A DNA stretch of 64,000 bases from Posidoniimonas polymericola (lineage in GTDB: Bacteria; Planctomycetota; Planctomycetia; Pirellulales; Lacipirellulaceae), in NCBI RefSeq assembly GCF_007859935.1, contig NZ_SJPO01000001.1:558001-622000 (forward strand). Direction: 5' to 3'. The notes under the pieces are model-generated. The model did not search any database. It was not told where the DNA came from and saw only the letters and a list, made by a program, of their open reading frames with translations. The position numbers were made by a program, and so were the translations under genes. Shown piece by piece: positions 46,001 through 53,573 of this stretch (the stretch's first letter is position 1; the number at the start of each line of letters is the position of its first letter).

Positions 46001-46306
46001 CCGCAGGGGGGCCTCACGGGCAGGCCGTTCGCCCATCAGGTCGATCAGCAGGTCGTTGCCGTGGAGCAGCTCGCCCGTGGCGGAGAACCAGCCACAGGCG
46101 GTCGGCATCGCGTCGACCGCCGACCTGGGGTCGAACGCCGCCGGCGCGCCACCGTGGGGGCCAGCGGTCGGCTGCGGAGGGTCGCTGCGGTTTGCTGCGG
46201 CGGGCTTGTTCGTTGAGGCTCCGCGGTCTGCTGTCGGAGGCGGTTCTTCTGCCCGTAGTCGTGCAGGCGGTGGTCCGACGCCAGGTTGATTCGGTCGAGC
46301 AGGCAC
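43067..46306 (-). CDS. Multi-PAS sensor histidine kinase
   Basis: I choose the GTG at 46304-46306, which has a GAGGAG ribosome site 6-7 bases upstream; the frame goes to 46345. The ~1079-residue protein carries several PAS/PAC sensor domains (visible starts at RGILDSVAAGVVVMD, YRTLFENESVGLTVVD, FRAVLENAAVGVFIAD and FRGLAESIPAAVWVAE), then a HisKA domain with phospho-histidine in GRLAGGVAHDFNNLLAVILG and a HATPase domain (LEQALFNLVVNARDAI, DNGAGI, TKEANKGTGLGLAVV). No receiver domain or transmembrane helix is evident, so it is cytosolic. It is convergent with the FixJ-type regulator gene. Confidence 0.88.
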   Translation of the reverse strand: MPARPNQPGVGPPPARLRAEEPPPTADRGASTNKPAAANRSDPPQPTAGPHGGAPAAFDPRSAVDAMPTACGWFSATGELLHGNDLLIDLMGERPAREAPLRSLGFEVDELASAAAQSAVGSVLRRQTCPDALAGAARRLRLDARVLLDHSLLCVLTDAPPEVDPGGDSVAEIKSERDRLRGILDSVAAGVVVMDFSGTILGAYSVSCGGQASPLRPGDMIHDHKGAFDVRLPSGEAVPFEEWPYLRMMNGRPVEDMLLCVRPVDNPSGGWFRYNGSVVQDTTTGQPLIVMTVRDETDSQQAFSALRESEERYRTLFENESVGLTVVDAYTGRYVAANNRFCEMLGYRHDELVRLTIGDVTHPEDRERDVARYKQAVTDGVRQYGMEKRFLKKDGTCVWAWLEAVMRGRSGANSAHAYGIVIDITAKKQAAERLRESESRFRAVLENAAVGVFIADLPSGKIRLANRQLADMLHYSQDEILKLNVGDIAHPDDRGRGQLEAKKTLERGERHFEIDKRYRCKDGAIKWVTLSIAIQTDDLGTPTEAISVVRDITARKVAEQRLRDSEARFRGLAESIPAAVWVAEPDGRLRYRNQRSLELYQGSHFDDVSGWQPPVVHPNDIGRRNAAWSRSLSTGEPYEVEMRIATPEQSGYRWMQSRAVAGRDDSGEIEGWYGTTTDIHDLKIAEQELQRERDRFMVTAEASPGVLNSVRFTSDESMEFTYLSPGIYELTGLTPSQLQSNAYALRDRVHPDDLKPFREAVLTAVRERTGWVHQFRLLHPERGERWLEGRYSLGSVEDGVVTQHGVLSDVTESRRLADRLRDTQKMEAIGRLAGGVAHDFNNLLAVILGEAELQLESMDPDAPTHETLSIIADAAGRGSALTRQLLTFSRRQPHQPRELELNEQVDSLSKLLQRLAGNSVRCEFVLDAQPLPVLADPVQLEQALFNLVVNARDAISSSDGVVVIKTGVNQGETVEERLAGVRWAELSVTDNGAGIAKEAFDRMFEPFFTTKEANKGTGLGLAVVHGIVEQCGGKVVGRSRPEGGATFRILLPLRDQHTTSPNDGSSEPHPPRPRWSADL

Positions 46307-46719
46307 AGGGCGTCTCCTCAGGCGTAGGTCACCCGTCGACGACACACAGCAGGGCTGTTGGCCGTAAACCTGACTTGGATGAGCGTGACAGAGGTAAACA
46401 CCGGGCCTTTCCCGCTGGCCGATAGGCGCCCTCCGCCAGGCTCAGCATCGGCCAATCTGCGGTGGGATGCAAGACGTTTGGGGCCCAAATCCGAGTCTCA
46501 TTTGGCGGGCATTCGCCTGCGAATGGCCGCCGCAGAGCGTCGATCTAAGGAATGCAGCCGGGGCGGCAGACGACCCCTGGTGGTACGGGATCCAACGGTC
46601 GTCCCCGCCGGGCAGGGGCGGGGTGCGGCTACGGGGTTGCGTCGAAAGCCGACCGTCGTATAATGCGGGGCTTGTAATGATGTTGGCACTCCCACACCCC
46701 ACATAACAAGCTTTCGACC
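46307..46719. other. Divergent intergenic region between the histidine kinase and rpsR
   Basis: No gene is supported in the 413 bases. It contains the rpsR promoter at 46637-46664 (listed separately) and presumably the kinase promoter. Alternative open frames on both strands lack ribosome sites. Confidence 0.55.
46637..46664 (+). promoter_or_regulatory. Promoter of rpsR
   Basis: TTGCGT (46637-46642) and a consensus TATAAT (46659-46664) are spaced 16 bases apart and lie 55 bases upstream of the rpsR start. Confidence 0.75.
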
Positions 46720-46998
46720 ATGGCGTTTGGCAAGAAGCGGCGTAGCACCGGCCCGAACAACAAGCGGCGTTCCAAGGTGAAGACGCCAAAGAAGGACCCG
46801 TTGTTCATCGATGGCGTGAAGCCAACCCCGATGTACGTCGACTACAAGGACCTCGAGCTGCTCTCGAAGCTCACCAACCGCCACGGCCGGATCGTTAGCC
46901 GCCGCAAGAGTGGCTGCCACGCCGCGAGCCAGAATGCGGTCGCCCGGGCGATCAAGCGGGCACGCTTCATGGCGCTCATGCCGTACGTCGGCGACTGA
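46720..46998 (+). CDS. rpsR: 30S ribosomal protein bS18
   Basis: bS18 binds 16S rRNA in the 30S platform. The 92-residue product shows the family pattern YVDYKDLELLSKLTNRHGRI with NAVARAIKRARFMALMPYV and a basic N-terminus. Start ATG at 46720. It stands alone, away from rpsF, ssb and rplI, which are its usual neighbours. Confidence 0.95.
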   Translation: MAFGKKRRSTGPNNKRRSKVKTPKKDPLFIDGVKPTPMYVDYKDLELLSKLTNRHGRIVSRRKSGCHAASQNAVARAIKRARFMALMPYVGD

Positions 46999-47137
46999 TC
47001 GGCTGCCGAACGTCGCGTTGTGCCTGGGCCGGCTGCTAGCTAGCCTGACGGGCCGTTTGGTCGGTTCGTGCAGCACGGCAGTGTAGGGGCGTTACGGTCG
47101 CGACCGATCACGACTCGCTCCTCCGGTGGCCCTTGCC

Positions 47138-47563
47138 ATGCCAGAAGTCTTTCGCACTCAGCGGTTCGTCGAGTTCTCCGATACCGACATGGCCGGCATC
47201 GCCCATTTCTCGGCCTTCTTCCGCTACATGGAGTCGGCCGAGCACGCCCTGCTGCGGAGCCTTGGGCTGAGCGTCTTCCAGTCGCACGGTGATGACCTCG
47301 CCATCAGCTTCCCCCGGGTCAATGCCGAGTGCGACTACGCCTCCCCGGTCCGCTGCGAGGACGTTCTTGATATCGAGGTCGCTATTACCAGGTTGGGTGG
47401 CAAGAGCATCACCTACCGATTCGAGATGACCTGCGGCGGGGTTGAGGTTGCCACCGGGGCAATGACCAGCGTCTGCTGCCGCATCGAGCCTGGCAAGCCG
47501 CCGGTCGCCGTGCCGCTGCCGGACGAGATCGCCGAGAAGCTGCGGCCGTTCGTGGCCGGCTAG
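47138..47563 (+). CDS. Acyl-CoA thioesterase-like hotdog protein
   Basis: From the ATG at 47138 the 141-residue product has the 4-hydroxybenzoyl-CoA thioesterase pattern: RFVEFSDTDMAGIAHFSAFF holds the catalytic aspartate and the His/Asn-type neighbourhood, with FRYMESAEHALL following. Such proteins cleave acyl-CoA thioesters. The substrate is unknown. An upstream GTG at 47126 adds four residues. Confidence 0.85.
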   Translation: MPEVFRTQRFVEFSDTDMAGIAHFSAFFRYMESAEHALLRSLGLSVFQSHGDDLAISFPRVNAECDYASPVRCEDVLDIEVAITRLGGKSITYRFEMTCGGVEVATGAMTSVCCRIEPGKPPVAVPLPDEIAEKLRPFVAG

Positions 47564-47593
47564 TCGCCGTTGGTCTTCTCGGGGTTCTGGTTT

Positions 47594-47785
47594 CTAGGGA
47601 TTCTGGGCCCGTAGGTTGCCGTTGCTGTCGTAGCGGATGAACGCGAAGTAGACGAACACGATCAGCAGGATCGGCACGTTGACCAGGAAGAACCAGCTGA
47701 TGTAGTGGATCTGCAGGGCGGTCAGCACCGCCACGGCGGCCCAGAGCCACCAGGTGTCGCGGGTCAGGCTGCGGATTTGATTCAT
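47594..47785 (-). CDS. Small two-TM membrane protein
   Basis: The 63-residue product has two adjacent hydrophobic segments (WWLWAAVAVLTALQIHYI and WFFLVNVPILLIVFVYFAFI). It ends with a short polar tail. It lies 11 bases downstream of the next gene on the same strand, so the two are likely co-transcribed. No family is recognised. Confidence 0.55.
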   Translation of the reverse strand: MNQIRSLTRDTWWLWAAVAVLTALQIHYISWFFLVNVPILLIVFVYFAFIRYDSNGNLRAQNP

Positions 47786-47796
47786 CGGATCCCCGG

Positions 47797-48495
47797 CTAT
47801 TCGGCCCCAGCAACGGCGGGCGTGGCGTCGGTCTCGGCTGGGTCGGCGCCGGGCTGATCGTCCGGGGCGCCGCTTTCCGCAGAGTCGCCATCCTCGGAGT
47901 CGGCGCCTTCGCCGGCGTCCGCAGAATCGTCGTCTTCATCGTCGTCCGCTGCTTCGTCGTCGAGTTCTTCTTCCTCTGCCTCTTCGGCGTCCACCGTCTC
48001 GGCGAGGGGCGAACGCAATCCGAATTGGTGCACCAGCCTGCCCCCCTCGTGGGCCGCGTTGGCGAGCTCGGTGACGGGGTACATCCACAGGCCCAGGAAG
48101 ATCAGGTTGATGAGGATCCGAGGGCCGATCTTGGCAAGCGGCTTGTAGAAGGTTGTGAGCAGGCCGACGCCGAGGTACAGCACTGTTAGGGCGGTAAACA
48201 AGTTGCGGGCGTATATAGCCTGCTCCTCGTGGTGGTCGAGGACATCGTAGGGGTCGTCCTCGGCTTCGACTTCTTCGTCAAATTCGCCCATCCAGTTCAT
48301 GGCCTCGTCTCCCGTGCTGGTGGCGACGAATGCTGCCCCCACGCCCAACAGCATCAAGATTAACGTGCACACCAACATCGTCCGTAGGCCGGTGACCGCC
48401 GTGAGCACGACAAACAGCGGAACTACGAACAGTAGCGCGATGGGGAAGTGCACGACCACAACGTGCAGACCGCCAGGAGGAGGGGTAGGGGGCAT
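47797..48495 (-). CDS. Membrane protein with DUF2231-like core and acidic tail
   Basis: The 232-residue protein has four hydrophobic helices and a heme/DUF2231-like opening GLHVVVVHFPIALLFVVPLF with conserved histidines (HVVVVHFP). An internal acidic loop (DEEVEAEDDPYDVLDHHEEQ) and a C-terminal ~55-residue stretch rich in Asp, Glu, Ala and Gly are unusual. It probably sits in the inner membrane. Function is unknown, with a cytochrome-like membrane protein as one option. Confidence 0.65.
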   Translation of the reverse strand: MPPTPPPGGLHVVVVHFPIALLFVVPLFVVLTAVTGLRTMLVCTLILMLLGVGAAFVATSTGDEAMNWMGEFDEEVEAEDDPYDVLDHHEEQAIYARNLFTALTVLYLGVGLLTTFYKPLAKIGPRILINLIFLGLWMYPVTELANAAHEGGRLVHQFGLRSPLAETVDAEEAEEEELDDEAADDDEDDDSADAGEGADSEDGDSAESGAPDDQPGADPAETDATPAVAGAE

Positions 48496-48629
48496 AGATC
48501 AGGCTCGCAAGTCGATGCAGGGGCGTGTTGGCGTCGATCGAGAAATCGGCTGACTGACGCCCCCAGGATGGTTGATTGGCCAACGTGTGTCGAGTCCGTA
48601 CCGCAGTGCGGCCCACGCCCGAAGTTCCC

Positions 48630-49004
48630 TTACTGCTGGGCGACCGCGTCGTCCTCGGCCAGCGGCAGCAGGTACCGCTGCATCTGGGCCAGCTTGCGGG
48701 GGCCGATGCCGTTGACCCGCATTAAGTCGTCGGCGGTCCGGTATCGTCCCTCGGTGTCACGGGAATCGACGATCCGCTGTGCGAGCACCTGGCCGATCCC
48801 AGGCAGTTGGGCCAGCTCGGGCCAGGTCGCTTCGTTCACGTTGACGAGGTACTGGTACCGGAGCGGGGTGGCGTGGTCGATCTCGATCAGCCCGGGGGCA
48901 GCCTGCTGATGGACCGCCAGCCACGCCGCAAAGCCGAGCATCGCCACGAACGTCAGCGCGGCCACGGCCAGTTGGTCGAGTCGTCGGAGCAGGGGCTTGG
49001 GCAC
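48630..49004 (-). CDS. ComEA-like helix-hairpin-helix protein
   Basis: The 124-residue product has a transmembrane anchor (LAVAALTFVAMLGFAAWLAV) and a C-terminal helix-hairpin-helix domain with PGIGQVLAQRIVDSR and NGIGPRKLAQMQRYL. ComEA-like proteins bind double-stranded DNA at the envelope and act in natural transformation. No comEC is nearby, so the role in uptake is inferred only. Confidence 0.8.
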   Translation of the reverse strand: MPKPLLRRLDQLAVAALTFVAMLGFAAWLAVHQQAAPGLIEIDHATPLRYQYLVNVNEATWPELAQLPGIGQVLAQRIVDSRDTEGRYRTADDLMRVNGIGPRKLAQMQRYLLPLAEDDAVAQQ

Positions 49005-49086
49005 GGCAGTGGATTGCCAACCGGGAGCGTGGGCATCAGACTCCTAGGTTAGCACGCCGCCAGACCCCGTACCGAGAGGAAGAGAG

Positions 49087-49980
49087 TTGGCCGCCGATTT
49101 TTCACAGATCTCCTGGGACGCAGCCACCGAGCTCGCCGCCCAAACGCTGATCCGTCTGGCGTTGCAGGAGGACCTCGACCATCAAACCGACCTCACCTCA
49201 CAGTGCGTGGCGGACGGAGGCGGTCAGGCGACGGCGTCGTTCGTGTCGCGGGGCACGGGGGTCGTCGCGGGGCTGCCGATCCTGCCGCTGGTCGCCACCG
49301 AGGCGGGCGCCGCAATCGAGGTCGAGTTGCTCGCCGCTGACGGGGACAGCGTAGCCCCGGGCGACGCGGTCGCCACGATGTCGGGCCCGGCAATCGACCT
49401 GCTCACCTGCGAACGCACGATGCTGAATTTCCTCTGCCGGCTATCGGGCGTGGCGACGCTCGCTAGCCGCTTTGTCGACGAGGTCGCCGGGCAGGCGGCG
49501 ATCTACGACACCCGCAAAACGACCCCCGGCTGGCGCCGCTTAGAGAAGTACGCCGTCGGCTGCGGCGGCGGCCACAACCACCGCACCGGGCTCTACGACG
49601 CGGTCCTGATTAAGGACAACCATCTGGCCCACGCCGCCAGTGCAGGCGTGACGCCCGCCGACGCGGTCCGCTCTGCCCGCCAGCAGGCGCCCGCGGGGAC
49701 GGTCATCGAGGTCGAGGTTGACTCGCTCGATCAGCTCGAGCAGGTGCTGCCGGCACGGCCGGATATCGTGCTACTGGATAACATGAGCAACGAGCAGCTG
49801 CGGCGAGCGGTTGGGGTGCGGGATTCCGGCCACGCGGGGGTCGTCCTGGAGGCCTCAGGTGGCGTGAACCTGCAAACCGTGGCCGGAATTGCCGCCAGCG
49901 GGGTTGATCGGATTAGCGTCGGGGCGCTGACTCATTCGTCAGGATCGTTCGATTTCGGCCTGGATTGGGGGAGGATTTGA
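49087..49980 (+). CDS. nadC: Nicotinate-nucleotide pyrophosphorylase (carboxylating)
   Basis: NadC converts quinolinate and PRPP to nicotinate mononucleotide in NAD synthesis. The 297-residue product has the family motifs TRKTTPGWRRLEKYAVGCGG, HNHRTGLYDAVLIKDNHL, EVDSLDQLEQ, VLLDNMS and LEASGGVN. The start is TTG at 49087, with a purine-rich GAGGAAGAGAG just upstream. A strong terminator follows the gene. Confidence 0.95.
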   Translation: MAADFSQISWDAATELAAQTLIRLALQEDLDHQTDLTSQCVADGGGQATASFVSRGTGVVAGLPILPLVATEAGAAIEVELLAADGDSVAPGDAVATMSGPAIDLLTCERTMLNFLCRLSGVATLASRFVDEVAGQAAIYDTRKTTPGWRRLEKYAVGCGGGHNHRTGLYDAVLIKDNHLAHAASAGVTPADAVRSARQQAPAGTVIEVEVDSLDQLEQVLPARPDIVLLDNMSNEQLRRAVGVRDSGHAGVVLEASGGVNLQTVAGIAASGVDRISVGALTHSSGSFDFGLDWGRI

Positions 49981-50078
49981 GCGACCGTAAAGCGGGTTGC
50001 CACAACGGTTTGACCCCCTGAGCCCGCGAGCTAGATTTGCCGGGTTGAGGCGCCCTTGGGGAGGGGCATCTCGGCTTG

Positions 50079-50131
50079 GACGCGGCGGGTAGAGCATGGA
50101 GCTTGAGGGGACCCCGCCGCGTCTCTTTTTT
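50079..50131 (+). terminator. Rho-independent terminator
   Basis: GACGCGGCGGG (50079-50089) pairs with CCCGCCGCGTC (50113-50123) and is followed by TCTTTTTTG. It closes the nadC transcript. Confidence 0.88.
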
Positions 50132-50178
50132 GTTTGAGTGTGACGGTCAGGGCGACCTGCGAGTTTTGAGAAAACTTG

Positions 50179-50212
50179 TTGACAGTCACCAGTGCCCCGC
50201 TTAGTCTATATA
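50179..50212 (+). promoter_or_regulatory. Sigma-70-type promoter with TTGACA
   Basis: A perfect TTGACA (50179-50184) is followed after 17 bases by TAGTCT (50202-50207) and a TATATAT stretch (50206-50212) that offers an alternative -10. It would drive the small ORF at 50299 and possibly a long leader for the gene at 50762. Confidence 0.6.
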
Positions 50213-50298
50213 TCAGGTGCGGACAGCCGTTCCGCCCGTAGCGGTCTCAACTGCCTTAATTCCGCTGCTTTATTAAGTTTCTGAAGAGGGGTGAACTC

Positions 50299-50394
50299 AT
50301 GAATGTCAATTCGGCGGTCGCGGGACTCCTCCGCGTCACGTCCGGGCATTCACCGAGTCAGCCATTTGGGCCCCTCACTGGCGCGAGATTCTGA
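50299..50394 (+). CDS. Small 31-residue open reading frame with promoter and ribosome site
   Basis: An ATG at 50299 is preceded by GAAGAGGGG and encodes 31 residues (MNVNSAVAGLLRVTSGHSPS, then QPFGPLTGARF). It lies 90-100 bases downstream of a TTGACA promoter and upstream of a PEP-CTERM gene. It could be a leader peptide or a true microprotein. There is no known family. Confidence 0.4.
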   Translation: MNVNSAVAGLLRVTSGHSPSQPFGPLTGARF

Positions 50395-50761
50395 TCGCGT
50401 CGTGTCGCCTGCGAGCCAATTCCTTTATTTGTATGCGCTCCGCAGACCCCTCTAGCTGACTCATCCGCAGCAACTCGTTTGCTGCTCCCCGCCCGGCGCT
50501 CTGACGCCCAGGACTGTTCCACGAGCAAAGACGCAACCGGTCTGGCGCTGTGCGCCTGCCCTGCTGCGTAGTGCTCCTCAATTGGCGTCCGTTGAATCTG
50601 GCCGCGTCTCTTTGCGCGGCGTTGCGCTGGGGCCTCACCCGGTCCTAGCGTTCGTGTCAGACATCGTTGCCCGGCAAAAGCATGCCGGGCGTCCTACCCA
50701 AAAGTATCAAACGCTCCAGCAAGTCGGCTCAGCCGGCGCTGGGACAAGGATTTATCAACTC
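50395..50761 (+). other. Untranslated leader/intergenic region upstream of the PEP-CTERM gene
   Basis: No gene is supported. A hairpin GCCCGGCA...TGCCGGGC lies at about 50669-50690, 70 bases before the ATG at 50762. An upstream open frame extension of the next gene to 50582 lacks a ribosome site. Confidence 0.45.
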
Positions 50762-51550
50762 ATGCGAAATCAACTAGCAACCTGTCTCGCGGCGCTCGCC
50801 GTGGCGACGCTCGCGGCCGACGCCCGTGCCGTGAATTCCTACGAATTCTCACTCTCGTTCAGCGAGGCGCTGATGGAGGCTGAGGGCACTCCCGACGAAG
50901 CGATCGTCAAGCACTACGAGGGCTGGGACTCGGCTGTCGCCCGCATCCGGAAGCGGAACATGCCGTTCATTGAGATCACCAACACGTCCACCGCGGCGGA
51001 GGTGATGTCGCGGTTCACGATGTCGATCGCGAAGCCCCAGTACGACTTCTCCGACGACGTGCTGCTGTCGTTCGCCAAGCTCGGCGTCACCACGCCTGGA
51101 ATCAACATTAGCAGCAGCTCGCCGGACGACGGCGACACGCTGCTGGTTGTCGATTTCGTTGATGGCCTGCAGCCGAACGAGACCGTCCGCTTCCAGGTCG
51201 ACATCGACGTCGACCCAGACTACCTGGCCGCGAATCCGGGCGTCGAGATCTACCCACACCCGGACTACCGGATGGTGTTCTTCGACGTCAACGGCAACGA
51301 CAGCTCGGACAACTCGGTCCTGACCACGACCTTCACGGCCGCGAACGGCTCGACCAGCTCGCAGTCGCAGACGCTGCCGGACTTCGATCAGACGACCGAT
51401 GTCTACATCAACGGCACCGGCCTGCGGAACTACAACACGATGGACGGCGTCGAGATGTTCGAGCTGACCGGCGAAGGCGAGATCCCCGAGCCGGCAGCCG
51501 GCTTCCTGGCGATGATGGCGCTGGCCGCCGTCCGCTACCGCCGACGGTAG
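50762..51550 (+). CDS. Secreted PEP-CTERM protein
   Basis: From the ATG at 50762 the product is 262 residues. A signal peptide (LATCLAALAVATLAADARA) precedes a beta-rich acidic body with no recognised domain. The C-terminus IPEPAAGFLAMMALAAVRYRRR is a PEP-CTERM sorting tail with a basic end. It probably reaches the surface through an exosortase-type system. A terminator about 300 bases downstream may serve this gene. Confidence 0.75.
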   Translation: MRNQLATCLAALAVATLAADARAVNSYEFSLSFSEALMEAEGTPDEAIVKHYEGWDSAVARIRKRNMPFIEITNTSTAAEVMSRFTMSIAKPQYDFSDDVLLSFAKLGVTTPGINISSSSPDDGDTLLVVDFVDGLQPNETVRFQVDIDVDPDYLAANPGVEIYPHPDYRMVFFDVNGNDSSDNSVLTTTFTAANGSTSSQSQTLPDFDQTTDVYINGTGLRNYNTMDGVEMFELTGEGEIPEPAAGFLAMMALAAVRYRRR

Positions 51551-52253
51551 CCCTGGACTAGCGTTCGCGTGCCTTCAGCGTGGCCCCCTGTTTGGGGTGG
51601 CTTGCCCCGCTGAGGGCGGAACGATTCTCAGGTGGATCCGTGGAGGTGGCCCATGTCGAGGCGCGTCTGCTTTGAAACCGGCAGCTGCAAGGCTGCAGGA
51701 CTCCAGCGACCGGCTGGGTGGTGCTCTGGGCGAGAAGACGCCCGGAGCTGCCGAACGATCGCGGGGCGTGGTGAGCAGCTGTCGTGCGCCACGCTCGTCG
51801 TCCGGCGGTGCCGATTAGTCCGCCGCAAGTAGTCCATTGAGAACGCCAAGCGGCGGCGCCGTTCACTCGGGTAGGGGTGACTACGGCGCCGCCGTTTCTT
51901 TTTGCGCGCTGCCATCGCTGGCGCCCCTCCTGCTAGCAGTCAGGCTAGCAACCATCTGGGGCAGATCAGCAGGCCAACCAGGCCGACTGAGCAGCTCCCG
52001 TTGCAACCGGCAAGAGCCGGCATCGACGGGACTGGCCGGGGCTCAGGTGGGGTTGTGGCGGTTGCTCCGCTCGGCGGGGTTGCATGGATTGTGTCGAAAA
52101 AAAGCAAAGTGCGGATGTTCCGGTTTCCGATTCTTGGATACGTCCCGTGATCGCTACGGGGTGCGTTCTACGGACGCTCAATCCAGCTAGCGTGGCCCCG
52201 CAGGCGGAGTTCGCCAAGCCACGCGACTGGGATCCACAAGGGGGGAAACCGAA
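51551..52253. other. Intergenic region with a distant terminator
   Basis: No protein gene is supported. The only strong signal is the terminator at 51851-51903. The 300 bases between the PEP-CTERM stop and that hairpin could be a long 3' UTR or hold a small RNA. The 350 bases after it are featureless apart from the upstream region of the barrel gene. Confidence 0.5.
51851..51903 (+). terminator. Rho-independent terminator
   Basis: CGGCGGCGCCGT (51851-51862) pairs with ACGGCGCCGCCG (51883-51894) and is followed by TTTCTTTTT. It lies 300 bases after the PEP-CTERM stop codon. Confidence 0.82.
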
Positions 52254-53480
52254 ATGAGAAACTTCTTACGCGCAAGGTATGCGCTGACCCTGGGCATTGC
52301 CCTAGGTCTTCTGACAAACACCGCGGGAGCCCAGCAGGACGCCATGCTGGCGGTCTTCGAAGGCGATGCTCAGGGCGTCGAGAACGCCGGGTTCATTGGC
52401 TCCGGCAGCGACGTGCAGCTCGTTAGCTGCGACTCTCCCATGGCCGAGCTTGGGCTGGGCGCCTCGGGGTGCAGCCACCAGATCGTATTCGGCGCCGAGT
52501 ACCTGATGGTCCGGGCGACTCACAGCGAGCAGCTGGCGTATGTCGAGAACAACACGGTGGGCCTCGGCACGAACGACGAGTTCATCCGCTACCACCAGTT
52601 CGAGTCGAGTTTCGACCCCTCGTTCCGGGTCTACGCGGGAATTCGTATCCCCGAGTGTGGCCAAGAATTCCGCTTCACCTACACCAACTTCAGCAGCGAC
52701 GGCAACTTCAACAGCATTGCCCAGTCGGGCGCCGCGGGCGTCGGGCCGGTTGACATCGCCGCCCCGTTCGAGGTAATCCCGGCAGGCACCGGCGACACGC
52801 TATTCGGCTCGTCCTCGGTCAAACTCAACAACTTCGACCTGGCCTGCATGAAGACCATTCCGTTGGGGTGTGCCCTCGGTTCGGGCTGCGGCGACTGCTG
52901 CGACCCCTGCGGTTGCGACCCCTGCGGTTGCGACCCCTGCGGCTGCTGGTGCCCCGCGTGGGACATCACCTGGAGCGGCGCCGTGCGTTTCGCGGACATC
53001 AGCTCCGAGCTGAACTACGGCAACAACATCGTCAGCACGACGGTCCCGGTCGCCAACCGCTCCGCCACTAGCCGGGTCGACTTCACCGGCGTTGGCCTGC
53101 GTGGCGGCTTCCTGGGTCGTCGCTACTTCGGCAAGACCGGCATGACGAGCGTCTTCCTAAAAGGCGACATCTCGCTGCTCGTGGGCGACCTCGACTACTC
53201 GGCCATTGGCACCGACGGCACCGGCGCCAACCAGTTTACACCGAGCTACTTTAGCGGCACTCAGGTGATCCCGGTCACCGAGCTCGAGGCCGGCGGCACC
53301 GTCGCGCTGACCAGCAACCTGAGCGTCAGCGGCGGCTACCTGTTCTCGGCCTGGCACGACCTGGGGCACCGTGCGGAGTACAACTTCGCCACGACCACCG
53401 GTGGCCAGACCGTCAGCCTGGACGACGCCAACATCCTGGCGTTCGACGGCTGGTTCCTCCGTGCTGAGGGAACCTTCTAG
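52254..53480 (+). CDS. Lpg1974-like outer-membrane barrel protein with Cys-rich insert
   Basis: The 408-residue protein has a signal peptide (LTLGIALGLLTNTAGAQ) and a beta-barrel-type body (alternating hydrophobic strands such as HQIVFGAEYLMVRAT, WDITWSGAVRFADISSEL and NLSVSGGYLFSAWHDLGHR), ending in a phenylalanine (AEGTF) as barrel proteins do. It resembles the Lpg1974/major-outer-membrane family common in planctomycetes. A very unusual Cys-rich insert (CGDCCDPCGCDPCGCDPCGC, residues ~212-231) with tandem DPCGC units lies in a predicted loop. The start is the ATG at 52254; a strong terminator follows. Confidence 0.8.
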   Translation: MRNFLRARYALTLGIALGLLTNTAGAQQDAMLAVFEGDAQGVENAGFIGSGSDVQLVSCDSPMAELGLGASGCSHQIVFGAEYLMVRATHSEQLAYVENNTVGLGTNDEFIRYHQFESSFDPSFRVYAGIRIPECGQEFRFTYTNFSSDGNFNSIAQSGAAGVGPVDIAAPFEVIPAGTGDTLFGSSSVKLNNFDLACMKTIPLGCALGSGCGDCCDPCGCDPCGCDPCGCWCPAWDITWSGAVRFADISSELNYGNNIVSTTVPVANRSATSRVDFTGVGLRGGFLGRRYFGKTGMTSVFLKGDISLLVGDLDYSAIGTDGTGANQFTPSYFSGTQVIPVTELEAGGTVALTSNLSVSGGYLFSAWHDLGHRAEYNFATTTGGQTVSLDDANILAFDGWFLRAEGTF

Positions 53481-53507
53481 GCTGCGAAGGCACGCTTGAA
53501 ACCTAAG

Positions 53508-53543
53508 GCAGGGCCGGTTCGAATGAGCCGGCCCTGCTTTTTT
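53508..53543 (+). terminator. Rho-independent terminator
   Basis: GCAGGGCCGGTTC (53508-53520) pairs with GAGCCGGCCCTGC (53525-53537) around GAAT and runs into TTTTTT. It closes the barrel gene. Confidence 0.9.
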
Positions 53544-53573
53544 CTTGCGCAACTTACAACCCACTACACGCCG

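Noticed and set aside
53511..53537. GGTTCGAAT-type sequence suggesting a tRNA T-loop
   Set aside because: It belongs to the terminator hairpin at 53508-53543; no acceptor, D or anticodon arms surround it.
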